NCBI GenBank assembly: GCA_963822955.1
Contig: CAWGJS010000001.1
Coordinates: forward strand, 806,001-870,000
Origin: JAJYUU01 sp963822955
GTDB taxonomy: Bacteria > Actinomycetota > Actinomycetes > Streptosporangiales > Streptosporangiaceae
Reading direction: 5' to 3'
Length of the DNA stretch: 64,000 bases
Part shown: piece by piece, positions 1 through 9,834 of the stretch
How positions within the stretch are numbered: the stretch's first letter is position 1
Layout: every line of letters begins with the position of its first letter
Notes under the pieces: generated by a model
The model's database searches: none
Told to the model about the DNA's origin: nothing
Seen by the model: only the letters and a program-made list of their open reading frames with translations
Made by a program: the position numbers and the translations under genes

Positions 1-111
1 ATGCCACAGCCCGCGCCGATACTGGAAGCCTGCGATCACACTGGCCATGCGAGGGGGCAGTGAGGATGAAGCTGAGCTTGCCCGTCCGGTTCCGGCTGCG
101 AGGGGGCTGCT
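1..111 (+). other. Window edge and leader of the PHA synthase gene
   Basis: A short reading frame from base 1 stops at TGA 61-63; it may be the 3' end of a gene cut by the window edge, but 20 codons are too few to identify it. The rest is leader. A strong ribosome site, GAGGGGG at 100-106, lies 5 nt before the ATG at 112 and fixes the start of the synthase. Confidence 0.3.
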
Positions 112-1834
112 ATGGCCGGTAGCGACAAGGCGACCGGCGGCGCCCAGCCGCCCGGCGAGGACGCCGCCATCGACATGGCCGGAGCGCTCGACATGCTGCT
201 GGCTGACGGCGCGCTTGGCGTGCTGCGCCGCTTCCGGCCCGACGGCGCTGCGCTCCGCCTGGCGGCGGGCCTTGCCCAGCGCCCGCAGCTTGTCGGCCTG
301 CAGCTGGCGGCGCTCGGCACTGAGCTGGCCCGCATCGCCACGGGTAGATCCGAGATCACGCCCGACCGCAAGGACCGCCGCTTCGCCGACCCGGCATGGA
401 GCCAGAACCCGCTGCTCAAGCGCACGGTGCAGGCCTACCTCGCGACAGGCAGTACCGCGACTGACCTGCTGGCCGCCGCGCAGCTGGACTGGCGCGACGA
501 CGAGCGGCTTCGCTTCGTCCTCTCGAACCTCATTGCGGCCGCGGCCCCCAGCAACAATCCGCTGCTCAACCCGGCCGGCATCAAGGCGGTGGTAGACACC
601 GGCGGTATCAGCGCGCTGCGTGGCCTGCGCGCCTTCGTCTCCGACCTCTCCGAGGCGCCTCGCGTGCCGGCCATGGTGGAGCCTGGCGCGTTCGAGGTCG
701 GCAAGGACCTGGCGGTGACGCCGGGCGTCGGTCGTGCACCGCACCGAGATGTTCGAGCTGATCCAGTACGCCGCCGCAACCGAGCAGGTCCACGAGTACC
801 CGGTCATCATCGTGCCGCCGATGATCAACAAGTACTACATCACCGACCTCGCACCGGGCCGCAGCATGGTCGAGTACCTGGTCGGCCAGGGGCACCAGGT
901 GCTCGCGGTCAGCTGGCGGAACCCGGACGCCCGGCATCGCGACTGGAACCTCAACAGCTACGGCGCAGCAGTCGTCGACGCGCTCGACGCCGCGCTCGCC
1001 GTCACGAAGTCGGCGAAGGCGAGCATCTTCGCGCTGTGCTCGGGCGGCATCGTGTCGTCCATGGTCGCGGCCCACCTCAGCGACCTCGGCCGCCTGGACC
1101 AGGTGGCAAGCCTCTGCCTCGGCGTCACCGTCCTCGACCAGGCGCGCGCGGGCACAGCCGGCGCGATGATCGACGAGAAGACGGCCGCCGCGGCGGTCGC
1201 TGCCTCGGCAGCCCGCGGCTACCTGGACGGGCGCTCGCTGGCCGAGGTGTTCGCCTGGCTGCGTCCTGACGACCTGATCTGGAACTACTGGGTCAACAAC
1301 TACCTGCAGGGCCGGACGCCGCCTCCATTCGACATCCTGTACTGGAACGCAGATACAACCCGGCTGCCTGCCGCGCTGCACCGTGAGTTCATCAGCCTGG
1401 CCCTGGACAACGCGCTCATCAAGCCAGACGCCGCGGCGATGCTCGGCTCGCCAGTGGACCTGTCCAAGGTCGATGTCGACACGTACGTGATCGCGGGCAT
1501 CGCGGATCACCTGTGCCCGTGGCAGTCGTGCTACCGCACCACCCAGCTGCTGGGCGGGCCGGTGACCTTCGTGCTGTCCACGAGCGGGCACATCGCGTCG
1601 ATGGTCAATCCCCCCGGCAATCCGAAGTCGACGTTCCAGATCGCCGCTGACAACCCGGCCGATCCGCGCGCCTGGCTTGCCGCTGCGGACACCGTCAGCG
1701 GCAGCTGGTGGCCGCACTACTCCGAATGGCTCGCCGCCCGCAGCGGCCGCGACCGCAAGCGCCCGGCCAAGCCGGGCCGGAAGGGCTTCGAGCCGGTCGC
1801 GGCAGCACCCGGAACGTATGTCCACGACCGATAG
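112..1834 (+). pseudogene. phaC: Poly(3-hydroxyalkanoate) synthase, split by a one-base frameshift
   Basis: PHA synthase polymerises hydroxyacyl-CoA monomers into storage polyester on the granule surface. The first part (112 to about 725) carries the N-terminal PhaC domain ending KDLAVTPG; the alpha/beta-hydrolase part continues in the next frame from about 728 with FELIQY, INKYYITDLAPGRS, the nucleophile context ALCSGG (Cys in place of a lipase Ser, with Ala for the usual first Gly), LIWNYWVNNYL, DILYWNADTTRLP, the acid region AGIADHLCPW and the His region SGHIASMVNPPGNP. Removing one base near 724-730 joins both into one protein of about 573 residues, normal for class I/II enzymes. The 3' end overlaps the depolymerase start by 17 bp. 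Either a sequencing error or a real mutation; family assignment is secure. Confidence 0.88.
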
Positions 1835-2772
1835 CCTCCGGGTGGTCGCGGTCGGCGGCCAGTTGCTGCGGACCTCAGTCCGGCGAGCCAGGCCTGGCCT
1901 GGCAGCGCGCCTGACCAGCGGCGCCATCGGCAGCAGTGCAGCACGAAGCAGTGCAGCACGAAGCAGTGCGGCACGAGGCACCGGGCGCCCGCCGCTCCTG
2001 CTGCTCAACGGCATCGGCGCCAGCCTGGAGCTGCTACAGCCGTTCGTCGACGCAGATCGACCCGGCGGTCGAGGTGATCAGGTTCGACGTGCCAGGCGTC
2101 GGCGGCTCGCCGCTGCCGGCCATGCCCTACCGGTTCACCGGACTGTGCGCGCTCATCGCCAGAATGCTCAGCGAGCTGGGCTACGACGGCGAGGTCGATG
2201 TGCTCGGCATCTCCTGGGGCGGCGGCGTCGCCCAGCATTTCGCTGTCGTCCAGCGGTCGCGCTGCCGCAGGCTCGTGCTGGTCAGTACGGCCACCGGAGC
2301 GTTGATGGTGCCCGCAAGACCGAGCGTGCTCGCCAAGATGGTGACGCCGCGCCGCTACATCGACCGCGGCTACCTGAGGCAGGTCGCCGCCGACATCTAC
2401 GGCGGGAGCGCGCGGACCGACCCGGAGACGGTTGCCGCGGCCATGAACGCCGACAACCGCGTCGGCTCCGCGCGCGGCTACCTCTACCAGCTGGCGGCAG
2501 GTACCGGCTGGACCAGCCTGCCGCTGCTGCCTCGCCTGCGACAGCCGACCCTGATCGTCTCCGGAGACGACGACCCCATCATTCCGCTGCCTAACGCCCG
2601 TCTTATGCACCGCCTGATCCCTGACGCGCAGCTGCACGTCTTCCATGGCGGGCATCTGGGTCTCGTCACCGAGGCGGCAGAGCTAGCTCCGGTGATCGAC
2701 CGGTTCCTGGCCGCACCAGATCCGGCGGCACGACCACCAGTAGACAAGCAGCCCGCGGCCACTACCGGGTAG
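1818..2772 (+). pseudogene. phaZ: Intracellular medium-chain-length-type PHA depolymerase, frameshifted
   Basis: An alpha/beta-hydrolase closely resembling the Pseudomonas mcl-PHA depolymerase, which mobilises stored polymer. The ATG at 1818 starts MSTTDSLRVV and this frame runs through LLLLNGIGASLELLQPFVD; the next frame resumes with EVIRFDVPGVGGSPLP, PYRFTGL, the nucleophile elbow GISWGGG, IYGG, GWTSLPLL, SGDDDPIIPL and the catalytic His in HGGHLGL. One extra base near 2050-2055 explains the break. Compared with the Pseudomonas family, the N-terminal segment has about 30 extra residues, including three copies of SSAAR made by a 15-bp tandem repeat (1933-1977). Overlap with phaC and close spacing to the acyl-CoA dehydrogenase indicate one PHA operon. 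Confidence 0.85.
1933..1977 (+). repeat. 15-bp tandem repeat, three copies, inside phaZ
   Basis: Three near-identical copies of CAGTGCAGCACGAAG; the last has two substitutions. In the phaZ frame it encodes an Ala/Ser/Arg stretch between the N-terminal strand and the LLLLNGIG strand. The length is a multiple of three, so the repeat itself does not break the frame. Confidence 0.85.
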
Positions 2773-2785
2773 GGAGACCACTGAC

Positions 2786-3961
2786 ATGGACTCAGTTGTC
2801 GATGCCGACTTCTACGCGCTCGAGCAGCTGCTGGACGACAATGGCAGTGAGCTCCTGCTGAACGTGCGGGACTTCATGGAGAAGTCCGTCGCGCCAGTGA
2901 TCAACCAGTACTGGACCCGTGAGGAATTCCCCCGCGACCTGATACCGGGGCTGGCGGCGCTCGGCATCGCCGGCCTTGCCTGCGCCGGTTATGACTGCCC
3001 GGGCGGCAGCAGCCTGCTCGACGGCATGATCGCGATGGAGCTAGCCCGGGTCGACTCGTCCATCGCCACCTTCATGGGCGTCCATGGCGGGCTGGCGATG
3101 GGCTCGATCTACCTGTGCGGCTCGGAAGAGCAGAAGTGGCGCTGGCTGCCGGCCATGGCCCGGATGGAGAAGATCGGCGCGTTCGGGCTGACCGAGCCGG
3201 ACGTCGGCTCGGGCGCGGCGGGCGGCCTGACGACGACCGCCCAGCGAGACGGCGACGTCTGGGTGCTGAACGGCCAGAAGAAGTGGATCGGCAACGCCAC
3301 CTTCGCCGACTACGTCGTCATCTGGGCCCGCGACGTCGCCGATAACCAGGTCAAGGGCTTCGTCGTCGAGACTCCGGCCGAGGGCTTCAGCCCGGTCAAG
3401 ATGCGGCACAAGATCGCGCTGCGAGTCGTCCAGAACGCCGAGATCACGCTGGACAACGTTCGCGTGCCGGAGGCGAACAGGCTCCAGCTGGCCAGCTCGT
3501 TCCGCGACACCGCGCGGGTCCTCAGGCTGACCAGGGCGGGGGTGGCCTGGATGGCGACGGGCTGCGCACGGGGCGCCTACGAACACGCCCTCGCGTACGC
3601 CAAGGAGCGGCACCAGTTCGGCCGGCCGATCGGCGGCTTCCAGCTCGTGCAGGATCTGCTCGTCCGGATGCTGTCGAACGTGACGGCGTCGGGATGCCTG
3701 TGCGTGCGGCTGTCCCAGCTGCAGGACCAGGGCGAGGCCAAGGATCACCACTCCGCGCTCGCCAAGGCGTTCTGCACAGTCCGGATGCGCGAGACGGTCG
3801 GCTGGGCCCGCGAGCTCCTCGGCGGCAACGGCATCCTGCTCGACTACCAGGTCGGCCGGTTCGTGGCCGACGCCGAGGCGATCTACTCCTATGAGGGCAC
3901 CCGCGAGATCAACACGCTGATCGTCGGGCGGGCTATTACCGGCATGGGTGCTTTCGTCTGA
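2786..3961 (+). CDS. Acyl-CoA dehydrogenase, glutaryl-CoA dehydrogenase-like
   Basis: Flavoprotein of 391 residues that oxidises an acyl-CoA thioester to the enoyl-CoA. Visible family signatures are FGLTEPDVGSG (FAD/substrate loop), KKWIGNATFADY, the RHQFGRPIGGFQL helix, ELLGGNGIL, and YEGT with the likely catalytic base Glu370. The position of the Glu and the WIGN motif resemble glutaryl-CoA dehydrogenase, though decarboxylation cannot be inferred from this alone. Starts 13 nt after phaZ with GGGAGA upstream, so it is probably co-transcribed with the PHA genes and may feed or drain their acyl-CoA pool (inference). Full length; no defect seen. Confidence 0.88.
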   Translation: MDSVVDADFYALEQLLDDNGSELLLNVRDFMEKSVAPVINQYWTREEFPRDLIPGLAALGIAGLACAGYDCPGGSSLLDGMIAMELARVDSSIATFMGVHGGLAMGSIYLCGSEEQKWRWLPAMARMEKIGAFGLTEPDVGSGAAGGLTTTAQRDGDVWVLNGQKKWIGNATFADYVVIWARDVADNQVKGFVVETPAEGFSPVKMRHKIALRVVQNAEITLDNVRVPEANRLQLASSFRDTARVLRLTRAGVAWMATGCARGAYEHALAYAKERHQFGRPIGGFQLVQDLLVRMLSNVTASGCLCVRLSQLQDQGEAKDHHSALAKAFCTVRMRETVGWARELLGGNGILLDYQVGRFVADAEAIYSYEGTREINTLIVGRAITGMGAFV

Positions 3962-3988
3962 CGGCTGCACGGCGCGGAGAAGTGGCGG

Positions 3989-4564
3989 TCAGCCGAGATT
4001 CAGAGCTGGCAGACCCGCGGCCGCGCAGACCAGGGCCGCCCGCCCGGGCAGCGGCCCGGCCGGCACCTCGATGAGCTCGAACCCGAGCTCGCGATAGGTC
4101 CGCTCGTGCAGCGCCTCGAACGCCAGCGCTTCCTCGAGACTGATCCGCCGGGCCGCCGTCGGCTCGATGAAGCCGAGATTGCGGACAAAGAACACCCCCG
4201 CGTAGAGCTGCCCGGCCACGACGCGGTCCACCTCGGCCTGGAGCCGCCCTGAAACCGGCATTCGGAGGTGCCGCGCCAGGGCCAGCGTGCACACCGGCGA
4301 CCGGTCCACGAAGATCGCGGCGGCGCCCATGCGCGCCCTGGAACCGGTGCCGTCGCTGACTCGCTCGTCGCGCTGGCGCTGCAGCGTGACGATGGCGTCG
4401 GCGAACCCGGTCGACATCCACGGCTCTGGCGAGCCGAGCGACTGCTCAAGCGCAATCACGTCCGTCGCAGCCTCCTCGACCACCTGGTGCCCGGCACGCT
4501 CGAGCAGGCGCAGGATGGCGGTCTTCCCGGCGCCGGGCGCGCCAGTCAGCACATATCGGGGCAC
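3989..4564 (-). CDS. Small P-loop ATPase (AAA_28/NadR-like)
   Basis: A protein of 191 residues with a Walker A loop GAPGAGKT at residues 8-15 right after the first beta strand, and FVDRSP in the Walker B position. The layout (short kinase-like P-loop protein, C-terminal ERTYRELGFELIEVP) matches actinobacterial AAA_28-type ATPases; the substrate is unknown. I chose the GTG at 4564 because AAGGAGG lies 5 nt upstream; a GTG five codons further up would place that ribosome site inside the gene. It converges on the acyl-CoA dehydrogenase with a 27-nt gap. Confidence 0.8.
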   Translation of the reverse strand: MPRYVLTGAPGAGKTAILRLLERAGHQVVEEAATDVIALEQSLGSPEPWMSTGFADAIVTLQRQRDERVSDGTGSRARMGAAAIFVDRSPVCTLALARHLRMPVSGRLQAEVDRVVAGQLYAGVFFVRNLGFIEPTAARRISLEEALAFEALHERTYRELGFELIEVPAGPLPGRAALVCAAAGLPALNLG

Positions 4565-4643
4565 GTCAGCCTCCTTCACATGATGGGAACGGGGGACGCG
4601 CAGGCAGCTGCGAGGTGATGCGCGCGGATGTCGACGGAGTGAG

Positions 4644-5564
4644 CTACGCAGCGGGATCGGGCGGCGGCGTGGCCGCTGCTGCTAGCCGGGCCAGCTCAGC
4701 GATCACCGAGTTCGCCAGGCGGGCAATGCCCCAGATGGCGGCGAGAACGGCCAGCACCTCAACGGCAATCCTGAGGCCGCCTCCGCCTACCTGCTCATGA
4801 TAGATCGCCAGCCCCAGCAGCGAGCCGACAATCGGCTCGAGCACCGCGAACGACGGCAGCGACGCCGAGAGGCCCGCGGCGCGGAAGGCATTCTGCTGCA
4901 TCGTGAACGTGAGCAGGCCGACGACCGCGAGCAGGTAGAGCCGGACGTCTCCGAATATCCCCAGCTTGTGCGTCCCGACCAGGGCCGCCACCGTCTTAGT
5001 CAGTGCGTCCGTGACGCCGGCCCCGAGTCCGCCGCCAATGCTGAGCACGAGCGCACGATGGGCGGTAGCAACTCTGGCAGCGACCAGGCAGCACACCACC
5101 GCAACGACCACAGCACCGGCGGCCACCACCCCGAGCGGGCCAGTGCCTGCGGTCCGGTGACCGCCCGATGGCTGCGCCGCCACCAGGAACACCGCGAGCC
5201 CGGCGACGGCCGAGATCGCCGCGGTCCACTCCGCGTGCCGGAGGCGTCGGCCCTCCGCTCTGGCGGCGAGCAGGAGCGCGAACAGCAGCCCGATCGGGAA
5301 CACTGGCTCGACCACCACCAGCCTGCCCACATCCAGGGCGGCGGCCTGGAAGCCGTAGCCGCCTGCGACCCCGATGAGGGCGAGCAGCCAGCGCCGCTTC
5401 CTGACCAGCCGGGCCAGGACAGCCGGGTCGAAGGCCGACTTTGTCGATAGCTTGGACGCGGTCTGCTGCTGGTGGACCGAGGCAATCGCGTAGCTGAACG
5501 CGCCGATGACCGCGAGCGCTATTGCTACTGCCTGTGCTGGTACCCCGGACACCGAGCCGGCCAC
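4644..5564 (-). CDS. DMT-family (EamA-like) membrane transporter
   Basis: A hydrophobic protein of 306 residues with about nine to ten predicted membrane helices in two halves. The first half contains the VVVEPVFPIGLLFALLLAAR segment, the second LPSFAVLEPIVGSLLGLAIY; the paired VEP/LEP motifs are typical of the drug/metabolite transporter superfamily of the inner membrane. The start is a GTG at 5564 preceded by AGGAGG. The substrate cannot be read from the sequence. It lies 80 nt downstream of the small ATPase start on the same strand, so it may share its transcript, with the transporter first. Confidence 0.8.
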   Translation of the reverse strand: MAGSVSGVPAQAVAIALAVIGAFSYAIASVHQQQTASKLSTKSAFDPAVLARLVRKRRWLLALIGVAGGYGFQAAALDVGRLVVVEPVFPIGLLFALLLAARAEGRRLRHAEWTAAISAVAGLAVFLVAAQPSGGHRTAGTGPLGVVAAGAVVVAVVCCLVAARVATAHRALVLSIGGGLGAGVTDALTKTVAALVGTHKLGIFGDVRLYLLAVVGLLTFTMQQNAFRAAGLSASLPSFAVLEPIVGSLLGLAIYHEQVGGGGLRIAVEVLAVLAAIWGIARLANSVIAELARLAAAATPPPDPAA

Positions 5565-5745
5565 CTACCCTCCTGGCCGCCCCAGCCGCGACGTGGTCCA
5601 CAACGATTACACAGAAGGTGCCATACGGAATCCCCGGATTCTAGCCCCAATGTCCTGAGAATTTGCCGACAATCGGCGCATCTAGCCCACGAGTGGTCCC
5701 GGCCTGGCCCGCGGCGGAGCCAGGCCGGGACAGCCCGCCGAGGAC

Positions 5746-6288
5746 TTACGGCACGCCGATGCCGCTCGTTACCGGGAAGACGGTCAGGACGCTCTCGTTC
5801 TTGCAGGCCTCAAACGAGAAGCTCAGGACATACTGCTTGCCCTTCTCGTTCGGCGGATAGACCTTCAGCCCGTCGGCGGCAGCCCGATGGCAGCCAGTCA
5901 GGAAGCCGGGATCGACCACGCCGAGCGAGGCGTGCGCCGTCTGTCCGGGCCTGATGGTCACAGTGCGGACAGCTGCCTTTTCGCGGCTGGCCGCCGCCCC
6001 GATCTGGTGCAGTGTCTTGCTGATCGCCGACACGCCAGGGAACCCCGTCAGCGTGCACGCCGTGCGGCCTACGTTGGTGAACTCCACCGGATAGAAAACG
6101 GCGCCAGCGGTGCCGTTCGGGCTGAGCGCGAACCACACGTAGGTGTCCGACTGGTTGCATCGCGGCGTCGAGGCGCGCGCATGCGGCCCTGACGATGCTG
6201 CCAGCGCGACCGTTGGCGCTCCGATGGCCAGGCACGCGATAGCCGCTGCCGCGGCCAGTCGCCGTCGCGCCGATCTCGTCGGATTCAT
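5746..6288 (-). CDS. Secreted DUF4232 protein
   Basis: 180 residues. The N-terminus MNPTRSARRRLAAAAAIACL followed by an Ala-rich stretch and VALAASSG is a Sec signal peptide. The mature part carries the DUF4232 pattern: C-N-Q near its start, FTNVGRTACTLTGFPGVS, and RPGQTAHASLGVVDPG, ending with a paired Cys region (GCHRAAADG, FEACKNES). Such proteins are common in actinobacterial envelopes; the function is unknown. The ATG at 6288 has GGGAGGGCT upstream; an in-frame ATG eight codons earlier lacks a ribosome site. Confidence 0.8.
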   Translation of the reverse strand: MNPTRSARRRLAAAAAIACLAIGAPTVALAASSGPHARASTPRCNQSDTYVWFALSPNGTAGAVFYPVEFTNVGRTACTLTGFPGVSAISKTLHQIGAAASREKAAVRTVTIRPGQTAHASLGVVDPGFLTGCHRAAADGLKVYPPNEKGKQYVLSFSFEACKNESVLTVFPVTSGIGVP

Positions 6289-6383
6289 GGTGCAGCCCTC
6301 CCATTTGGTCAAGTCCCCGGGTGACCCGGCTGCAGCAAGTATGACGACATGACCAATTGATGGACATGCACCAGACGACGAGG

Positions 6384-7379
6384 TCAGCTTCCGGCCAGCA
6401 CCTCGTCCCGCACGGCCGCCCAGCGCAGCGAGTCGGTGATGGCCTCAGCGATCGTGTACTGCGGCTGCCAGTTCAGCAACCGCTGCGCGCGGTCGGTCCG
6501 GGTGAAGGCCCCGGCCACGTCGCCAGGTCGCCGCGGCGCGTCGGCGATGTCCACCGGCCGGTCGACCACCTGGTTGAACGCGGCCGCGAGTTCGCGGACT
6601 GTCGTCCCGGTCCCGGTACCGAGGTTGATGGCCATCGACGTCGCCGCGCCGAGCACCTGATCGAATCTCGCCAGGGCCGAGCCGTGCGCTGCGGCCAGAT
6701 CCCAGACGTGCACGTAGTCCCGGATCCCGGAGCCGTCGCGGGTCGGGTAGTCGGTGCCGGTGATCGCGAACGGCTGGCCAGACTCGTGCGCCTCGACCAG
6801 CTTGCCGAGCGCATGCGTCGGATATCGCGCCTGCAGCCCGCTGCGCAGCTTCGGGTCCGCGCCGATCGGGTTGAAGTAGCGCAGCGACACCACCCGCAGC
6901 GGCGTGCCGGCTGCGATGTCGGCGAGCATTCCCTCGCAGACGGCCTTGGTCCGCGCATACGGGCTTCCGGGCACGATCGGCGAGTCCTCGTCCACGCTGC
7001 CGTCAGGTCCTGGCTGGTAGAAGCAGCCGGTCGAACTGAACAGCAGGCGATGGCAGCCGTTGCGGATCATGTGCTGAACGAGTTCCAGGCTCTTGACGAC
7101 GTTCGCGCGGTAGTAGCCGACCGGATCGCGGACGGAGTCCGGGACCACGATCAGCGCGGCGCAGTGCACCACCGCGCTGATGTCCGCGTGCTCGCCGAAG
7201 ACCCGGTCCAGCAGGGCGCCGTCGCCGATGTCGCCCTCGTAGAACGCCGGACCGCGGGCGAACTCACGGCGGCCGGTCACCAGGCTGTCCAGGATCACCG
7301 GCGTGATGCCGGCATCCAGGCAGGCGGACGCCACGGTGCTGCCGATGTAGCCGGCCCCGCCAGTGATCAGGACCTTCAC
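6384..7379 (-). CDS. galE: UDP-glucose 4-epimerase
   Basis: Interconverts UDP-glucose and UDP-galactose for galactose use and cell-envelope sugars. 331 residues. The NAD-binding motif GGAGYIG is at residues 7-13 and the catalytic Tyr141-x-x-x-Lys145 appears as YARTK, with SSTG at 115-118 in the Ser/Thr position. RYFNPIGAD, RDYVHVWDLA and the NLGTGTGTTVREL segment are hallmark GalE motifs. Starts with GTG, GGGGG upstream, 19 nt after the end of the UbiB-like gene, so it is probably the last gene of a minus-strand operon. Confidence 0.92.
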   Translation of the reverse strand: MKVLITGGAGYIGSTVASACLDAGITPVILDSLVTGRREFARGPAFYEGDIGDGALLDRVFGEHADISAVVHCAALIVVPDSVRDPVGYYRANVVKSLELVQHMIRNGCHRLLFSSTGCFYQPGPDGSVDEDSPIVPGSPYARTKAVCEGMLADIAAGTPLRVVSLRYFNPIGADPKLRSGLQARYPTHALGKLVEAHESGQPFAITGTDYPTRDGSGIRDYVHVWDLAAAHGSALARFDQVLGAATSMAINLGTGTGTTVRELAAAFNQVVDRPVDIADAPRRPGDVAGAFTRTDRAQRLLNWQPQYTIAEAITDSLRWAAVRDEVLAGS

Positions 7380-7398
7380 GATGCCCCCAGGCTCAGCG

Positions 7399-8893
7399 TC
7401 ACGCGCCGTCAGCGACCAGGAGCGGCGCCACCTCGGGCCGGCTGGCGAGCCAGGGCAGCTCGGCGGTCCCCATCGGCGTGCTCGGCGGCGCCTGCATGAA
7501 CGGCCAGATCTCCTCGGCGATGGCGCGCCAGTTCGCGGTCGCCTTCATCTCCCCCAGCAGCGCGAACAGGCCAAGGTTGATTCGCTGCAGCACCACGTAG
7601 GACCGCGGTATCCGGGCGTACTGCGCGACCGGGCTGCGCACGTCAAAGAACCGGCGCACGACGGCCGATGCGTACTCGCCGGTGACGGTGAGCGTCTTCG
7701 ACTCGCGGATCAGCTGGTAGAACACCGCCAGATGATCGGCGATCTGCTCGTCGCTCAGCGGTGCGCCCGGCACGAGGAACCCGGCCTGCCTCCAGGCTGG
7801 CCCGGAACTCAGCCGGGTCGCCCTCGACGCACAGGTTGCGCGCCATCTGCATGAGCGGCATGAGGTCGGCGTCGGTGAAGTGCTTGACCATCCCGAAGTC
7901 CAGGAACGTCACCTTGCCGCCGCCGTGGAAGATGTAATTGCCGGGATGCGGGTCACCGTTGAACGCGTGCACCTCATACAGGCTGCGGAAGACAAACCGG
8001 TACAGCGTCTCACCCGCCAGGTCGCGCTCGGCCTGCGGCCATCCGATGACGTCCGAGAACCGGGCTCCGGTGACCAGTTCGCTCGTGACCACGCGCCGGC
8101 CGGACAGCCCGCTCACGATCCGGGGCACGCTGATCGTCGGGTGTCCGGCGTAGTAATCATGCAGCCGCTGCTGGTTCGCTGCCTCCCGGCAGTAGTCGAG
8201 CTCCTCGAGTACCCGTTCCTTGAGCTCGGCGACCAGGCCATCGACGTCCTGGCTGGGCGCGGTCACCCGCAGCATCCGGCGCAGCAGCGACACGTTGTCG
8301 AGGTCGGCCGTCATCATCTCGGCGATGCGGGGGTACTGCACCTTGACCGCTACCGCAAGCCCGTCCCTGGTGATCGCGCGGTGCACCTGGCCGATCGAGG
8401 CCGCGGCGATCGGCTCGGGGTCCCAGCGGGCGAACAAGCGCTCCGGCGCCTCGCCGAACTCCTCCTCGATGACGCTCGCGGCGAGTTCGGCGCTCATCGG
8501 CGGGACGCTGTCCTGCAGCCGGCTGAGCGTCCGGCGAACGGACGGGGCCAGGCCCTCGTCAACGTAGCTGGCCATCTGCCCGAGCTTGACCATGACGCCC
8601 TTCATCGTGCCGAGCGTGGCGGTCACGTCATCGGCAGTCTGCATGGCGAGGTCGTTGCGCAGGCGCTCCCGGTTCTCGCCAGCGGCGATGAACAGCCGCG
8701 GTGCGCTGCCCGCGTAGCGCAAGCCACCGCGAACGGCGAGCTGCGCGGCGGCCAGGCCGCGCTCGAACCGCAGCCGGCCGACCCGGCGGCGCACGAGCAC
8801 CAGACCGGCCGCTCCCGCCGCCATTCCGGCCACGACTGCGATCGCGGCCCGCGGAGTACCGGCCAGTCCGCCCCGGCGCACGAGTAGCCTCAT
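7399..8893 (-). pseudogene. UbiB/ABC1 (AarF)-family atypical kinase, frameshifted near the C-terminus
   Basis: ABC1-type atypical protein kinases act in quinone or lipid homeostasis. An N-terminal membrane segment is followed by the KxGQ motif VKLGQMAS, AAASIGQVH, AVKVQYP, the catalytic loop NGDPHPGNY and FLDFGMVKH. After EFRASLEAG the frame is lost; the true C-terminus (FLVPGAPLSDEQIADHLAVF and on to LLVADGA) is in another frame. One surplus base in the CCC run at 7780-7782 (GGG on the coding strand) explains this. A homopolymer position makes a sequencing error plausible. The start shares an ATGA overlap with the end of the DUF2236 gene, so the two are translationally coupled. Confidence 0.85.
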
Positions 8894-9783
8894 GCTCGCG
8901 ACGCGGCGCGCATCCGCAGGGTGACGCGCTGCCTGGCCTCCAGCACTCCCGGCTCGCCGAGGAAGACGGCGTCCAGCACCCCGAGGGCCTGCCTGATCTC
9001 GTCCCGGCGTGCAGGGGTCAGCTCCGGCACGGTATAGCCATACATGTCACGCGCCCAGCCCGGCAGCGAGATCAGCGTCGCCTCCCTGATGTCCTGCCAG
9101 ATCTCCGCGATCCCCTCGTCCAGGCCGGGCGGGTCGAGCAGGTAGGCCATGGACTCCCTGGCCGCCGCCGTGCACAGCAGCTGTGGCCGCACCCAGCTCA
9201 GGTACTTGGCAAGAGCCGCCTGGCTGTCCGGCACGAGCTCCACCGGCACGCCCACGAGCTGGGCAGCGATCACCATCTCCTCGATGTAGCCGTCGGCCTC
9301 GTCGTCCGGCAGCGGGCTGCCGAACATGTTCCTGGCGGCGACGTTGGAGTCGACCAGCGCCGCATGCACCCACAGCAGCAGCGCCGGATCGCCCGCTGCA
9401 TAGGGCTTGCCAGTCTCGTGATCCACGCCCGTGACTCGCTCGTGAATCCGTCGCACGCGCGCAGCCGAGCGCTCCGCAACTGCCCGTTCCCCGAACGTAA
9501 TGTTTGCCAGATATGCCGTGGTCGCGGCGAGCCGGCCGACGGGGTCCGCCCGCCAGTCGCTGTGCTGATCAACGCCGGCCATCGCGAGCGGGTGCAATGC
9601 CTGGATCATGAGCGCACGCAAGCCGGCCACCGGGGACGACAGGTCGCCGCTGATCCGCCACGCGATGCTGGCCGGACCGAAGAAGCCGTCGTCAGCCGGA
9701 TGATCGGGGATCGCGCTGGCCACAGCGGCCGCCGACCGTTCGACCAAGCCAGCGGCGTCGGCATACGAGTTCATACTGGCCAC
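8890..9783 (-). CDS. DUF2236 / MpaB-family oxygenase-like protein
   Basis: 297 residues. FFGPASIAWRISGDLSSPVAGLRALMIQALHPLAMAGVDQHS and LLLWVHAALVDSN are the two His-containing blocks that in the DUF2236 (MpaB, latex-clearing-protein) family bind haem or iron. The exact substrate is unknown; relatives are rubber oxygenase and a mycophenolic-acid pathway oxygenase. First gene of the set DUF2236 / UbiB-like / GalE, overlapping the next by 4 bp. Confidence 0.8.
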   Translation of the reverse strand: MASMNSYADAAGLVERSAAAVASAIPDHPADDGFFGPASIAWRISGDLSSPVAGLRALMIQALHPLAMAGVDQHSDWRADPVGRLAATTAYLANITFGERAVAERSAARVRRIHERVTGVDHETGKPYAAGDPALLLWVHAALVDSNVAARNMFGSPLPDDEADGYIEEMVIAAQLVGVPVELVPDSQAALAKYLSWVRPQLLCTAAARESMAYLLDPPGLDEGIAEIWQDIREATLISLPGWARDMYGYTVPELTPARRDEIRQALGVLDAVFLGEPGVLEARQRVTLRMRAASRA

Positions 9784-9834
9784 GTTACCTCGCGCTCCCC
9801 GCGCCGCCTGCCAGCGTCATCGGCCGCTGGACGG

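Noticed and set aside
608..2014. 468-codon minus-strand open frame over phaC and the phaZ start
   Set aside because: Antisense shadow; the plus strand has unmistakable PHA synthase motifs even though frameshifted.
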